Notes: generated by a model not told the origin, from the letters alone. Positions 47,831 to 60,214 are shown, counted from the first letter of the stretch. The stretch: DNA of 64,000 bases from Ziziphus jujuba (GCF_031755915.1 NC_083380.1:15395001-15459000), one strand, 5' to 3'. Made by a program: numbers and translations.

Positions 47831-48514
47831 TGGACAAATCTAAAAACTAAATTAAAAATATAAGTTTTAGAAGGTCACATGCACAGCACATGACTTATAT
47901 TTGACAGTTTCGATCAATTTCAGTTGACTTGAATCAATTTATAAGAATTTTAACAATAGGGGTATCAATGGGACAAAATTAATTTTAGAGTTCCCAAAAC
48001 ATATTAGGTGATTTTAGAGAGTACAATAGTGCAATTATCCCATATATAAGTACCATAGTGCAATTATCCCATATATAAATATAGAGGTAGATTAATATGA
48101 ATTTGATTTGATAGATTTATCATTAGATTTTTTTTAATTAATTTTTTAGATTATATTGACAGATAGGGTTTAAAATTCAACTCAAATATAAGTTGAATCA
48201 CATATTAAAACAGTTTTTGGGGAAGAAAATAGTATAAGAAATCAAATAACAATAAATGAATTTTTCAAATTTAACTGTTAAAGCAATTAAAAAGCTAAAA
48301 AAAAAAAATTCTAAGATATCAATCTCATTGTATCAATATAGTACCTATATATTCTATTATTATTTATGTAATTAGCATCGTACCATATAGTTGACCTACA
48401 TTATACAATATGATACAATAAATCTCTATTGCGTGCCCCCACGCGCGCACACACACCCAAAACACGATTCTTTGTGTATAAAAATTTATTTTCAATATAA
48501 ATTAATTGTTATGC

Positions 48515-48559
<45 letters not shown>

Positions 48560-50361
48560 TAGATGAGAAATGAGAAACCTCCCCGAGCATTATGCTAATT
48601 ATTTATTTCACAGATTAAAATTTCGATATCGATAAAAATATCGAAAGTTTAAAATTAAAAAATATCTACAAAAATAAAAAAATTATTGAATATTGAAAAA
48701 ACTTATAAACAATTATTGAAATTAACAGAAAATTATTTTTTAAATTTTTTATTAAAACTTTATAACTAACTTATTGAATTAATTAATTATCAAATTGGCT
48801 ATAAAAATTGCTAAAATTATTGAATTAATATTATATTTCTCTTAGTCAATTGATTTATAGTAAACGTTAATGGTTATAGTTATACTATTATTAATTAAAA
48901 AATACAAAAAATACATATTTAATAAAATTATTTATTAGTTAAGATATATAGAACAATTATTACAATTACATTATATTTTATAAAATCATTTCAATATAAT
49001 AAAAAACTCATAGGTGGTTGAAATTTTTTTTTATTTTTCTCATTTTCATTTTAAGATATTAAATGTAAGAAGTAATTATTGATGATGTACATCCTTTGAT
49101 AACTTTGTATGTAATTATTAATATTTCATCGATATATATATTTGATAGTTAAGTTTGTATAAAATATATTCCTTTCATATCTTTCAATTTCTGTATACAT
49201 TTTAATTTTTATCTACTTTAGAATATATATATGAATATTAAATTTATAATTGTAAAAAGAAATATATAATAATGGATAGGTAGACTTATAACTTATGACA
49301 CTTATTTTCTGTAAGAAAATAATAAGCATACTTGTTTGGTATAATTTTGAACATTGTTAAATTAAAAGGTAAAAAAAATAAAAAAATCAATAATGTTAAT
49401 TTGGTAAAAAAAAAAAAAAATTTACTAAACATTGATAATATTTATAAAAAATTTTGATAAAAAAAAATTGAACAAAAGAAATCATAGATATTTCTAAAAT
49501 TTTTATAGAAATTCATGAAAATTTTAGAAATTTTTATGGGAATTAAGGATATTTTTAATAAATTTGTGAAGGATTTAATATGGACATTATAATACAAAAA
49601 TTTCTTAAAATTATTGAAAAATATCAAAAATTTCAATAGATATTATGAAAATTATATCTATTTCTACTTGAAAGTTAAATTTTTTTCATATATTTAAAAA
49701 AAATTTCATAAAAATTTTGTAAAAAGTTTCGATATTTTAATAATGATTTACTCTTACACATCATCATTAGTTATTCTTGCATATATTTATAGTATATTTT
49801 ATTAAAAACAAATTGTTAATCCTTGACCATGTGTTCATTCATGACAAAAATATGTGTCTCAATCATGTGTTCAAAAGTTGTGCTATGCCCCTCATCTGGT
49901 AGGGATAAAATCAGATAGTCCATGATCATCCATTTTTTTAATGGTTTCTTTATAAATTTTTGTAATGAATGGGAAAATTATAATAAAAAATAAAATATTA
50001 AATCATATGTTTGAAATTATATCAATCAATTTTGATGGAACAACCATGTAAAAACACGGACCAAAAATTTTGGACTTCTTAATTTTTTTCCATTTGGTAT
50101 ATAGTTTCAAGCACTATTCAAAATATTGATATTGAGTTTTGAATACAGAAATATTGATAAAAGTATAGGCAAAAATATTAATATTAATAAAAAAATAGAA
50201 ATATCTATATAATTTTTAATATCAACCTTTTAAATAAATATCGGAAAAGAACCGTATAGGTACACAAATATATATATATATATATATATTACACTAAGGT
50301 GGCCGTTTTATTAAAAAAAAAAAAAAAAAAACCTAAGTTGACCGGACTGAGTTTGACATTG
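47831..50361. other. AT-rich intergenic DNA, no gene
   Basis: Contains a TA tract (48519-48556) and stretches of A/T-only low complexity (48600-49100). A short GAAATTTTTATAG-type motif recurs near 49480-49740. Nothing recognisable as coding. Confidence 0.4.
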
Positions 50362-51120
50362 AAGTTGTCTCTTGCAAGAAGATGGTGTAATTTCTCTTAA
50401 ATCATGATTTCCCACTCCCACACTTTGGTTTCAGTTTAAATTTGCCAAACTTAATTTGACGTTGAAGTTATTTGAAAATGCTTAATAATTCCCCTTACTT
50501 GGATTTTTATTAGTTTAAGTTGGCCAAAAACTGATAAGTTTGGCATTGAATTAAGTTGTTGGCCAAAAAGTAAGGTAATTTTTTTCATCTATATGTATGG
50601 GTCTAACGGTCAAAACTCAATAGTTGTACGCTTTTAGATATATATACTCCACATGCACTTAATGGGTTTTATCTTGACTATCAATAAATTAAATGAAAAG
50701 TTATTGGAATTCGAAAAAACTATAAAGTAAACAATTTCGTTGTTGTGAACATGATATTTAATTATATGTAGTAGTCTTAAGCAAACTGTATAATAAAATA
50801 ACTCTCCCAGACCCTACTTACAAGCATTCCCATAAAGTAAACCTAGAAAATCGGTGGTATTGGGCTTACCGATTGAAGATCAAAGCGGATCCGAAATTCA
50901 AACTTCAACCCCATAATATCGCTGAAGCAGACAAAAAAAGTATTAATTGTCAAGTTGGAAGATTAATTTCTTATTCCAAATGTTAATCCATAGAAACGTG
51001 CTAACCACATGAGCACCAACACTCTTACATATTATAAATACATACATATATATATATTTATATATAATATGGTTTCTTAAATCATGCGCATAGAGAGGGT
51101 TGCTTTTTTGGTTTCTAATT
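50362..51120 (+). promoter_or_regulatory. Upstream region of the GT90 gene, duplicated downstream
   Basis: Blocks of this region (TTGAAGTTGTCTCT near 50362, AGCAGACAAAAAAA near 50925, AACGTGCTAACC near 50995) recur in the same order at 59615-60730 behind the gene. It directly precedes exon 1 and probably holds the promoter. A TA-rich stretch lies near 51050. Confidence 0.55.
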
Positions 51121-54100
51121 TTTTTTTTTTGTGGTAGTAGAAACCTAGCTCATGTGTAGAAATGTGGGAAAAGGATAGATGATGATCATGAAGAACAACA
51201 AAACATTTTAGAAAGAATGAGTAAAAACAGCTCGCAGCCGGGTTTCAAAGAAACGATTTGGCGGCCATTGATGAAGTCGTCTGCTATCTTCTTCATCCTC
51301 TTGCTCCTTTTAGTTGGAGGTTTTGTCTCCACCTACGTGCTCAATACTCCTGTAAGTATTTCAACCTTCTTAATGTATTCTTCTTCTCTATATTTTGTAA
51401 TTTTCTAATCTCAAAATCTTGGATAGAAATTTGTCCAACAGTATATATACATAAATATATAATAATTTTCTACGTAGACGTTGTTATGCAATTTATATTG
51501 AACCTGGCACCTATTTATATGTAATTAGCGAAATATTTCATTGAAATTACACATAATTAAGAGAATATCCAATAGAATAAAATTATATATATATATATAT
51601 ATATATTGCATATATACATGTTAATATGTTATCTTAGATTATGGTAAATCATAATTACTGCAACTGTTTGGCTAAATGTTCTTTTTAACTCAAGAGGAAG
51701 TCATTAGTGTGAATATGGATTTTTTGTGGACATATGTTAAATTGGGGAAGAAAGATTGACAAATGTGGATGTTTGATAGTGGTTGTTTGTTGGTTTTTTC
51801 GTTTTTACACTGCATGTGTCATTTTTCTCCATACCGCCCTCAATTTTTCATATAATTAACTAGTTTGGGTTGTTATTATTATATAATAAATATATCATCA
51901 ACTCTATAATTACTTTGGAAATAAATGCACTTTAATACTTTTAGTTTTAAAATTGTATACTTGGTCTTCATTTGTTTTTTTTTTTTTTTTTTTTTTTGGT
52001 TTTTTGTTTTTTTGTTAATTTCATTTTTATTGCAAGTTAGTCTAATTGAGTTTTTTTTTTTTTTTTTTTTTGGGAAAAGGATTTAAAATATCAATTATTA
52101 TTTTGTAGTAATTAGTTAAAACATTATTATAAAAGTTTTGTGATAAGGAAAAAAAGATCCATATATAACACCTGCTTCGTGAAAGCACGTGTTTATATAG
52201 GAACATGTATTAGTATGAATTGCCATTATATATAGCATCAAATTATTGAGCCCATTGGATAAATAAGAGAAGAAGAAGTAATATATGATTGAGCTAATTG
52301 ATTTAAATAATAAAATGCACTTTTTTTTTTTTTTTTTGGAGTTGAATAATAAAATGCACTTAAACTGAATACAAAATTCTCATCTTGTATATTAACAAGA
52401 GAAAATTATACTAACATCAACATCTTTTATAAACTTCATTTGTATCCTTTATTATTATTATTATTTCTAAAATATTTTAATTCTTTCCATTCACAAAATT
52501 TAGTGAAATCTTGATTTCTTTTAATTAATCTTGATTAGTTGAGTATTAAAGATCAATGACAAAATTAATGTTTCCTTCCACAATAATTCGATGTTTGATT
52601 CATTCGTTGCCAATATCAAAAGGAAAAAATAATAATAATCATGCATTTTAGTTTACGAGTCTTCTGTGATATCCATTCTAAAAGAGACCCTTCTTGTTTT
52701 TGGTACTGTACCTTACGTTGCAGATTCTGACTAGATCAACTCTGGGACCAATTCTAACAACCAAAATTACATCCCAAAAATGCCCTCAACAAAAAACCAA
52801 AATCCCCAAAAACTCCACACAAGATATGGAAATCCCACTCAATTGCACTGAGTACGTACACACACGAACCTGCCCCTCCAACAACAAACCTGACCACATT
52901 TCAGAACAAGATGCTAACTGCGTCTCATCAGAGCCGTCAACGTGTCCGGAATATTTCAGATGGATCTATGAAGATCTGAGCCCATGGTCCCACACAGGGA
53001 TATCAAAGGATATGATAGAAAAAGCCAGAGCAAGGTCCCACTTTAAATTGGTGATAGTGGATGGGAAGGCTTACGTGGAGAGATATGATAGGTCATATCA
53101 GACGAGGGATTTATTCACATGGTGGGGGGTTGTACAGTTACTACGGAGGTACCCAGGAAAAGTGCCTGATCTGGAGCTTGTGTTTAATTGCCATGATCAG
53201 CCTTTGTTTAGTTATGTCCACGCCAATGCCACAGACCCCGGTTTGTTGTTTGGTTACTGTGGTGACGATAACACAGTTGATATTGCCTTCCCGGATTGGT
53301 CCTTTTGGGGATGGTAAGATTTTTCACCATGTTTTATTATTTTTACTTTTAAAGATTTTTATTTTTAAAAGGTATATTTCAGATTTTAATGGTATATTTC
53401 ATCTCAACCCTTATAGTATGCACTAATAAAAATACAATCAATCATATTTTTAAATATTACAACTACCACTTCTTTAGAAAATATAGCTGATATTAGTTTG
53501 AGATTGTGCAAATGAATTTATAGAAGAGTTTTGAGGATGATTTTTAAAATACTGAGGAGATTAATGATATTTCTTAAATTAAAAGTATGAAATTATATTC
53601 AAATTAAACTTTAAGAGAGATAAATAAAATTGTTTTTTATCTTTTAAAATAATAAATTAAAAAATTACTTGTTGCCCATTTGAAGTGTAGAATTAAAATG
53701 GATTTGACTATACTACTTATTATATATTCAGTTGAATTAGATTGGATTATATTTTCAATATAATCTGATTGGAATAAACATAAAAGAAATTTTGCTTGCA
53801 TGCACGATCGAAATTATCCTTTACACTACCAACATTTTGGTTCAGATATCTCATGACATAATCTTTTAAAAATGTTTAATCATAAAATATCGAACAATGT
53901 ATATTTATATAGTTTTATAATTAAACATCTTTAAGGTTATTTAGTTATTAAGTACAATAATGCTAGCAATACTAAATTGTATATCAAATAATAATAGAAA
54001 TGATATAATAATTTTTAATTGGTTTGTAATTTTCTATGTTTGAATTATATAAATTTTTCAACAGCTAGTGTACATAGTTACATCATTTATAAACATTTTT

Positions 54101-54399
54101 GACATCTTTGTGCTCCTTGCATTACTGTAGTCAGTAATACTGACCCCGAGCAATTTGAAATTGCTCGACCCATAGAAAAATGAACAAATGTCTGATTGTG
54201 TAAAGAAAAATCTTGCTTGTGAACTTAATGGTCATTTTCTCTTAATTGTTGGTGTTTAAATTTTTTAAAATTCACAAAAAAATTGTGGGGAAAGAAAATA
54301 AAACTAGAGTATTGGTGGGTAGGCCTGAGGTTAACATAAAGCCATGGGAGCATTTGGTGAAGGACTTAGAAGAAGGAAACAAGAAGATGGGATGGGTGG

Positions 54400-54403
54400 A
54401 TAG
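54400..54403. repeat. Target site duplication of the LTR element (ATAG)
   Basis: ATAG precedes the 5' LTR (54400-54403) and follows the 3' LTR (57213-57216). Collapsing the two copies restores ...GTG GAT AGG GAA CCC..., the expected W-V-D-R-E-P of GT90 proteins. Confidence 0.85.
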
Positions 54404-54994
54404 TGTCACGTCCCGTGAAAAAGGACTTCCCGCTAGCGAAGCAAGTTGGGAACCTGCTATCAAAAGGTTCCATGAAGCAAGCTCGACGAGGACGTCGACG
54501 GCATAGGTGGGGGAGAATGTCACGGTTGAAGCATTTCATCAAACACTTGGTGAGCATTCTCTCCATTTTGGGCCTTCCAATCCATTTTGGGCCTTATAAT
54601 CCACTTTGGGCCTATTTTGGGCCTTACAATGGGCCAAGCCATGTACATATCCATTCTAGATGTTTCTTTAGATATTTTATGTAAAGTAGGTGGGAGTAGG
54701 TGGGAACCATTCTCCACCGTAGGATTAAAGCAATTATAGCCGTAGGATTAAGCTTTGTATGCCTATAAATAGGTGGAGGCCTCATTTGGCCAAACCATCC
54801 AAGAATTCTCACATTCTCTTGTAAAGCTCTCTTTGTAGCAATATACTTTCATTCTCCCAAACTCTCTTTGTGCTCTAGCTTTCTTTGCTTAGCTTTCTCT
54901 TTTAGTGGGCAAAAGGCTTACTTAGTTGCAACAAAGGGTCGGAATAGCAACTAAGGCCGCACGGCTTGAAGGGTAAACAAACAAGTCTGTGACA
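54404..54994 (+). repeat. 5' LTR
   Basis: 591 bp, TG...CA ends. The first 114 bases form a 5' extension ending in a second AGGTGGGGGAGAA|TGTCACGG junction (54518). Four TTTTGGGCC/TTTGGGCC sub-repeats lie at about 54567-54625, and two GTAGGATTAA repeats precede the TATA box. Confidence 0.93.
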
Positions 54995-54996
54995 AG

Positions 54997-55009
54997 TGGT
55001 ATCAGAGCC
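54997..55009 (+). promoter_or_regulatory. Primer binding site, initiator tRNA-Met type
   Basis: TGGTATCAGAGCC, the common plant LTR-element primer site, lies two bases after the 5' LTR. Confidence 0.9.
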
Positions 55010-55036
55010 AAGGTTAAAGCTAGCATCTAGAGCAAC

Positions 55037-56902
55037 ATGTCTTCCTCAGAGGTTGTGATTGAAGAAGCAAGGGGAAGGGATGCCATCCCCGAAGCTGCAA
55101 GGAAGGGACGTGGGCGTTCAAAGTCGAAGGACGTTCTCACCGCCATGGAGACCAAGGTGGTCAAGATGGAGTTGGCCGTTGCCGACATGTTGGAGCGGCT
55201 TGATTGTGTGGAGCAAGGCATGGGGGAGCTCGATGGCCGAGTGGAAGGCCAAGTGGGGGAGCTTAGAGGTACCATGCAAAGCACCAACGAGGCCAACACC
55301 GAGGCGTGGCGTCATGAAAGCCAAGCTTTCCAAACAAAGGTAATTGAAACCTTGTCCCTTATGCAAGCTCAATTAGATGAGAATAATTATACTACAGGTG
55401 GGGGAGACAAGTTCTATAAAAGTCCCCAAAGCAAGGAACATCAAAGAAGGCCACCATTACCTAGCAAAGATTGGAAGAAAGGAGCCAAGCCCGAACTAAA
55501 GCCAAAGAGAAATTGCTTCCTATGCGACGATCTCCATTGGGCAAAAGATTGTCCAAAGAGGAAGTCATTAAATGCCATGCTCGAAGAGAGGGAAACTAAA
55601 GAGCAAACACAAATAGGTTCCTTACAGCTGTTAAACGCTATCAAGGCTGCTCCTAAGGAGACAAAGAAGAGTGGCCTAGTGTTCGTGGAGGCAAAACTCA
55701 ATGGGGTGCCCACCAAGGCGTTGGTGGACACGGGTGCCTCACATAATTTCCTATCGGTGGAGGAGGCGCGAAGGCTTGGGATCGAGGCGACCAAAGAAAG
55801 GGGCTCCGTAAAGGCGGTGAACTCAGATGCAAAGCCACTCCAAGGAGTTGCTAGAGGTGTGCAAACCACCATCGGCGATTGGGAGGGCCAATTGAATCTA
55901 ACGGTTGTGTCCATGGATGACTACAAGGTTGTCCTTGGTATGGACTTCTTCAACCAAGTAAAGGCTTTCCCACTCCCATTTGCAAGCAAGTTATGCATCA
56001 TGGATGGGGGAACGACGTGCATGGTGCCTACGGAACAAGCTAGCGAGCGGGAGGCCAAGGTTTTGTCAGCATTGCAAGTTGAGAGGGAGGAGCAAATCAA
56101 CTTGGCTGCTGCCCAAAAGCCTAGTGAGGATGCCTTAAACCATGCCAAGACATCTCCTAAGGTACAACATGTGCCAAAGGAGTTGCACCAAGGGAGCTTG
56201 CGTGCATTGGCTTCAAGTTGTGGAAACGACAAGAGACAGCACGAAGAGGCTAAGGAAGGGAACTTAGCCAAACCATCACCTCAACAAAACGAGGTACATG
56301 ACGGGAAGGCACGACGCTATGAAGAGTCACTTCCCATTGCAAGGAAAGGGGGCACGGAGGCCCTAGCGAAAGGTAAGTCAAGAGGAGCACCCTCGACGAT
56401 AGTGACTTCACCCACCAAGAGTGTTGAAGCCACACCTGCGGGTCGAGTCGGTCAACATAAAGGCATACCCAACTACACCAAATACTTGGTGAAGGGGAAG
56501 GACCTGCCGGATGGTGAAGTAACTGGGGAGCACGAAGATACACAACGGCAACTCAAAGATCACATTCGGCGGGCAAGGAAGAAGGCGCGACGAGGGCGTC
56601 GCGAGTTTAGGTGGGGGAGAGTGTCACGTCCCGTGAAAAAGGACTTCCCGCTAGCGAAGCAAGTTGGGAACCTGCTATCAAAAGGTTCCATGAAGCAAGC
56701 TCGACGAGGACGTCGACGGCATAGGTGGGGGAGAATGTCACGGTTGAAGCATTTCATCAAACACTTGGTGAGCATTCTCTCCATTTTGGGCCTTCCAATC
56801 CATTTTGGGCCTTATAATCCACTTTGGGCCTATTTTGGGCCTTACAATGGGCCAAGCCATGTACATATCCATTCTAGATGTTTCTTTAGATATTTTATGT
56901 AA
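55037..56902 (+). CDS. Retrotransposon Gag-protease polyprotein with degenerate chromodomain, pol deleted
   Basis: An uninterrupted 621-residue frame. Residues 1-36 are basic and Ser-rich. From about 37 to 110 an acidic coiled coil (METKVVKMELAVADMLERLD and on) matches the N-terminal part of Tekay-type Gag. The capsid domain that should follow is missing. Next comes a zinc knuckle CFLCDDLHWAKDC (C-X2-C-X3-H-X4-C, near residue 159), then an aspartic protease with LVDTGASHNFLS (Asp near residue 231) and a GMDFF motif. No reverse transcriptase, RNase H or integrase follows. Instead a linker leads to YLVKGKDLPDGEVTGEHED (about 482-500). This aligns with the chromodomain core YLVKWKGLP..EATWE but has lost both tryptophans. 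The frame runs through the polypurine tract into the 3' LTR before stopping. Confidence 0.85.
   Translation: MSSSEVVIEEARGRDAIPEAARKGRGRSKSKDVLTAMETKVVKMELAVADMLERLDCVEQGMGELDGRVEGQVGELRGTMQSTNEANTEAWRHESQAFQTKVIETLSLMQAQLDENNYTTGGGDKFYKSPQSKEHQRRPPLPSKDWKKGAKPELKPKRNCFLCDDLHWAKDCPKRKSLNAMLEERETKEQTQIGSLQLLNAIKAAPKETKKSGLVFVEAKLNGVPTKALVDTGASHNFLSVEEARRLGIEATKERGSVKAVNSDAKPLQGVARGVQTTIGDWEGQLNLTVVSMDDYKVVLGMDFFNQVKAFPLPFASKLCIMDGGTTCMVPTEQASEREAKVLSALQVEREEQINLAAAQKPSEDALNHAKTSPKVQHVPKELHQGSLRALASSCGNDKRQHEEAKEGNLAKPSPQQNEVHDGKARRYEESLPIARKGGTEALAKGKSRGAPSTIVTSPTKSVEATPAGRVGQHKGIPNYTKYLVKGKDLPDGEVTGEHEDTQRQLKDHIRRARKKARRGRREFRWGRVSRPVKKDFPLAKQVGNLLSKGSMKQARRGRRRHRWGRMSRLKHFIKHLVSILSILGLPIHFGPYNPLWAYFGPYNGPSHVHIHSRCFFRYFM
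56610..56621 (+). promoter_or_regulatory. Polypurine tract
   Basis: GGTGGGGGAGAG directly precedes the 3' LTR. A nearly identical tract occurs inside each LTR (54505-54517 and the equivalent in the 3' copy). Confidence 0.75.
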
Positions 56903-57212
56903 AGTAGGTGGGAGTAGGTGGGAACCATTCTCCACCGTAGGATTAAAGCAATTATAGCCGTAGGATTAAGCTTTGTATGCCTATAAATAGGTGGAGGCCT
57001 CATTTGGCCAAACCATCCAAGAATTCTCACATTCTCTTGTAAAGCTCTCTTTGTAGCAATATACTTTCATTCTCCCAAACTCTCTTTGTGCTCTAGCTTT
57101 CTTTGCTTAGCTTTCTCTTTTAGTGGGCAAAAGGCTTACTTAGTTGCAACAAAGGGTCGGAATAGCAACTAAGGCCGCACGGCTTGAAGGGTAAACAAAC
57201 AAGTCCGTGACA
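56622..57212 (+). repeat. 3' LTR
   Basis: 591 bp, identical to the 5' LTR apart from one base near the end, followed by the ATAG target duplication and the rest of GT90 exon 3. Confidence 0.93.
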
Positions 57213-58700
57213 ATAGGGAACCCTATGCTTATTGGAAGGGAAACCCAGGTGTCGCTTGGACAAGGAGGGACTTGATGAAATGTAATCCTACAGACAAACA
57301 GGACTGGAATGCTCGCTTGTTTGTCCAGGTAATCTTTAATTTATTTATTTTTTTTCTCCTTTTCTTAATTCATTTCTTTATTTTAATTCTTTTTTCAGCT
57401 CTTTTTTTTTTTTTAACGCTATTATGTGTATTTTACAAAGCAGATGAAATCCTAATATATTATATCTTTTTTTTTTTTTTAATCATTATTATTTAGTTGT
57501 GCTCTTTATATGCTCATTCGCTTATTAAAATATAGATGGATAAGGATATTGTATAGGTGGGGGCACTAAAAACATAATTGTTGCAACATGCATTTTTTTT
57601 TTTTTTTTTGGATGACAATTACCAATGGAATCCATAAATCATATATCAATCTAGTTGGTAATCTTAAAATGTTTATTTTTTTTCATATTAAATTTAAAAT
57701 ATATATTTATAAAATAAAATTATATATTATTGAATATATTCGATTAGTATTATGATTTCAATAACGATCCAATTAGTACTCATGATGATGATGATGATGA
57801 TGATAAATAACAAAAATGATAAATATGGTATGATCAATATTGCTTTTCCAGGATTGGCATCGAGAGACCAAGGAAGGGTTCAAGAATTCAGATTTAGCAA
57901 GCCAGTGCACCCATAGGTATATATATATATATATATATATAAATTATAATGTATATGTACATGCAATATATCAATTAATAATTGTTTATCTTCCCTCTTC
58001 ATCTCCATTCGTTATAATTATACAGTATTAATGTTAATTTGATAATTTAATTGGCGCATTTCCAGCTTCGATTAACTATATACGTATATTATTTTTCTTT
58101 CTATTGTCCTTGATATAAATTCATGAACATTGCAGATTTAAGATCTACATTGAAGGGAACGCTTGGTCTGTGAGCGAAAAATACATTCTTTCATGTGATT
58201 CTCTTACTTTATTAGTAAATCCGAGATATTATGATTTCTTTAGCCGAGGTTTGAAGCCAATGCAGCATTACTGGCCCATAAAGGACAATGATAAGTGCAG
58301 ATCCATTAAGCATGCTGTCGACTGGGGCAACATCCACCAAAAACAGGTAATAATTACGTTAGAAATGCCTTTTTAATTATGTCCCTTGCTACAACTTTTC
58401 CTATTGTTTATTATATAAAAAAATTTTAGTTCGAGGCTTCAATTTCGGGTTAAAAAAAAAAAAAAAGATTAATCATAATTCTGAGCCCATTAATTTTACC
58501 CCTAATTTCAATCTAGGCATTCTACTTTTTAATGTTTTCAATTGAGTGCTTCAATTTTGTGATTTCAAATTTGGACCCTATATTTTCTACTTTTCAACTG
58601 AGACCCTTAATTTTAGTTTTTGTTTCAATATGGATAAAACAAAAATGAAAATTATGGTTAAAATAAATACGTTATTATATATAAAAGATATCATTAAATA

Positions 58701-58802
58701 AATTCAAAAATATAAAATAAGATTAAAAAAAATCCTTCTTATAAGGGTTTAATTCAAAACTATAAAAATAAGATTAAAAAAATATCCTTCTTATAAGGGT
58801 TT
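58701..58802. repeat. Tandem repeat of about 51 bp in a GT90 intron
   Basis: Two adjacent copies of AATTCAAAA...ATAAGGGTTT (50 and 52 bases) with small indels in the A runs, in the intron between exons 5 and 6. Confidence 0.75.
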
Positions 58803-60214
58803 ATGTATGCAAAATCTACCTTAAAATAAAACAAAAATTGAGGCAGTCAATTGTAAAAAATAAATAAAAATAAAATAAAACTGGAAAGCCTAGATTGAAA
58901 CAGTGGGCAAAGTAGAAGTATTTAAGCAGAAAAAGAATTCTCTAATTGCATGGTGTTAATTATGGATTAAGAGCAATTCATAATATAGACTGATATCTAT
59001 GAATAGGCACAAGACATTGGCAAGGCAGCAGTAGAGTTCATCAAGGAAGAGCTAAAGATGGACAATGTGTATGACTATATGTTTCATCTGTTAAATGAAT
59101 ATGCAAAGCTATTAAAATTCAAGCCTACAATCCCTCAAAATGCTACAGAACTTTGTTTGGAGTCAATGTTTTGTCCAGCAAAGGACTTAGAAAAAAAGTA
59201 TATGAGGGATTCCATGGTAAAGTATCCATCTAACGCTAACCCATGCACCATGCCTCCTCCTTTTAATCCTTCATCTCTTTTTTCAATTCTTGAGAAAAAG
59301 GCAGATTCACTTAAACAAGTGGACATGTGGGAGAAAATTTACTGGGAGAATCAGAATAAGCAAAGATAGAGATCTCTAAAGGAGTTGATTAATTTGTTCC
59401 GAATTTTTTTTTTTTAATGTATATTCTGATCATCACAAAATGTTATTATAAACATTCCATTATTAAGCACAATCTTTTTTTCTTTATTTCTCATTTTTCA
59501 AAAAGGACAATTTCAAGTTATTCAAAAAAGGATTACGTGTAATTTCTCCTATTCAAAAATTGAAAGTTTAATTATATACCCCTCACTATATAGATTTATG
59601 TGGCTGAATTGCGTTTTAGGTTGAAGTTGTCTCTCACAAGAAAACTGTGTAAATTTCCCTTAAATAATGATTTGGCACCCCAACACTCGAGTTTTAATTA
59701 GTTTATTTATTAGTTTTAATTAGTTTATTTATTTATTTATTTTATCATTTATAATAGTTTTTTTTATCTGATATCTTGAATCTATAATTTTCCAATAGTA
59801 AATGTGAGTGACTTATAATTGATTCAACTTTATTTGCCATTAGTTAGTTAATTTAAATTTGCCAAGCTGAGTTTGATTTTCAAGTTAATAATTTCATTTA
59901 GGTTTTATTTGTTGAAATTGTCCAAACTGATAAATTTGCAGATTACCATTTAATCTATTCACCAAAAATTATGCAACTTGATCTAAATTATGGTAAAAAG
60001 TTGTAAGCTATAATTAGATAGACCCCACACTAATTCGGCTTTATTCTTAATTTTTTTTAATCATTAAAACAACTTATAATCTAAAGAGGATAAAATGTTG
60101 TTGTTTCAAATCTATGACTTTATAAATGTGGGTATTGAGAGGCATATCAACTAAGTAGATCCCAATTATTTAAAGAAACTGGTCTTGAAATTTAAAATAT
60201 ATATATATAGATAT

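Larger units (their letters stand above)
54404..57212 (+). mobile_element. Complete, very young non-autonomous Ty3/gypsy chromovirus-type LTR retrotransposon
   Basis: The element is 2809 bp long with 591-bp LTRs (54404-54994 and 56622-57212). They begin TGTCACG and end GTGACA, and I find one difference between them (CTGTGACA against CCGTGACA at the ends). A primer site TGGTATCAGAGCC (54997-55009), complementary to initiator tRNA-Met, follows the 5' LTR by two bases. A purine tract GGTGGGGGAGAG (56610-56621) precedes the 3' LTR. A TATA box (TATAAATA, 54764-54771) lies in the LTR. The single internal ORF encodes Gag-like, zinc-knuckle, protease and chromodomain-remnant segments. Reverse transcriptase, RNase H and integrase are absent. 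It sits in the sense orientation in the GT90 exon. Confidence 0.93.
51217..59369 (+). pseudogene. GT90 O-glucosyltransferase (Rumi/KDELC-like), exon 3 split by a retrotransposon
   Basis: Six exons: 51217-51351, 52724-53313, 54323-54403 plus 57217-57328 (one exon split by an LTR element), 57852-57916, 58136-58346 and 59007-59369. With the insert ignored, the exons sum to 1557 bases and keep one frame for 518 residues. GT90 (CAP10/DUF821) enzymes transfer a sugar, glucose or xylose in animal POGLUTs, in the secretory pathway; the plant substrate is not settled. Residues about 22-42 form a signal anchor. CPEYFRWIYEDL starts the GT90 region near residue 118. Later come FWGWPEVNIKPW, EPYAYWKGNP, SDLASQCTHR, YIEGNAWSVSEKY and VDWGN. 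No other stop or frameshift is seen, so the gene was intact until the insertion. A normal product from this allele would require removal of about 2.8 kb from an exon. Confidence 0.85.

Noticed and set aside
54246..54506. 86-codon ORF starting before GT90 exon 3
   Set aside because: It is GT90 exon 3 read from its intron into the LTR; the real exon starts at 54323.
55027..56543. Minus-strand frames of 84-157 codons across the retrotransposon
   Set aside because: Shadows of the long Gag-protease ORF.
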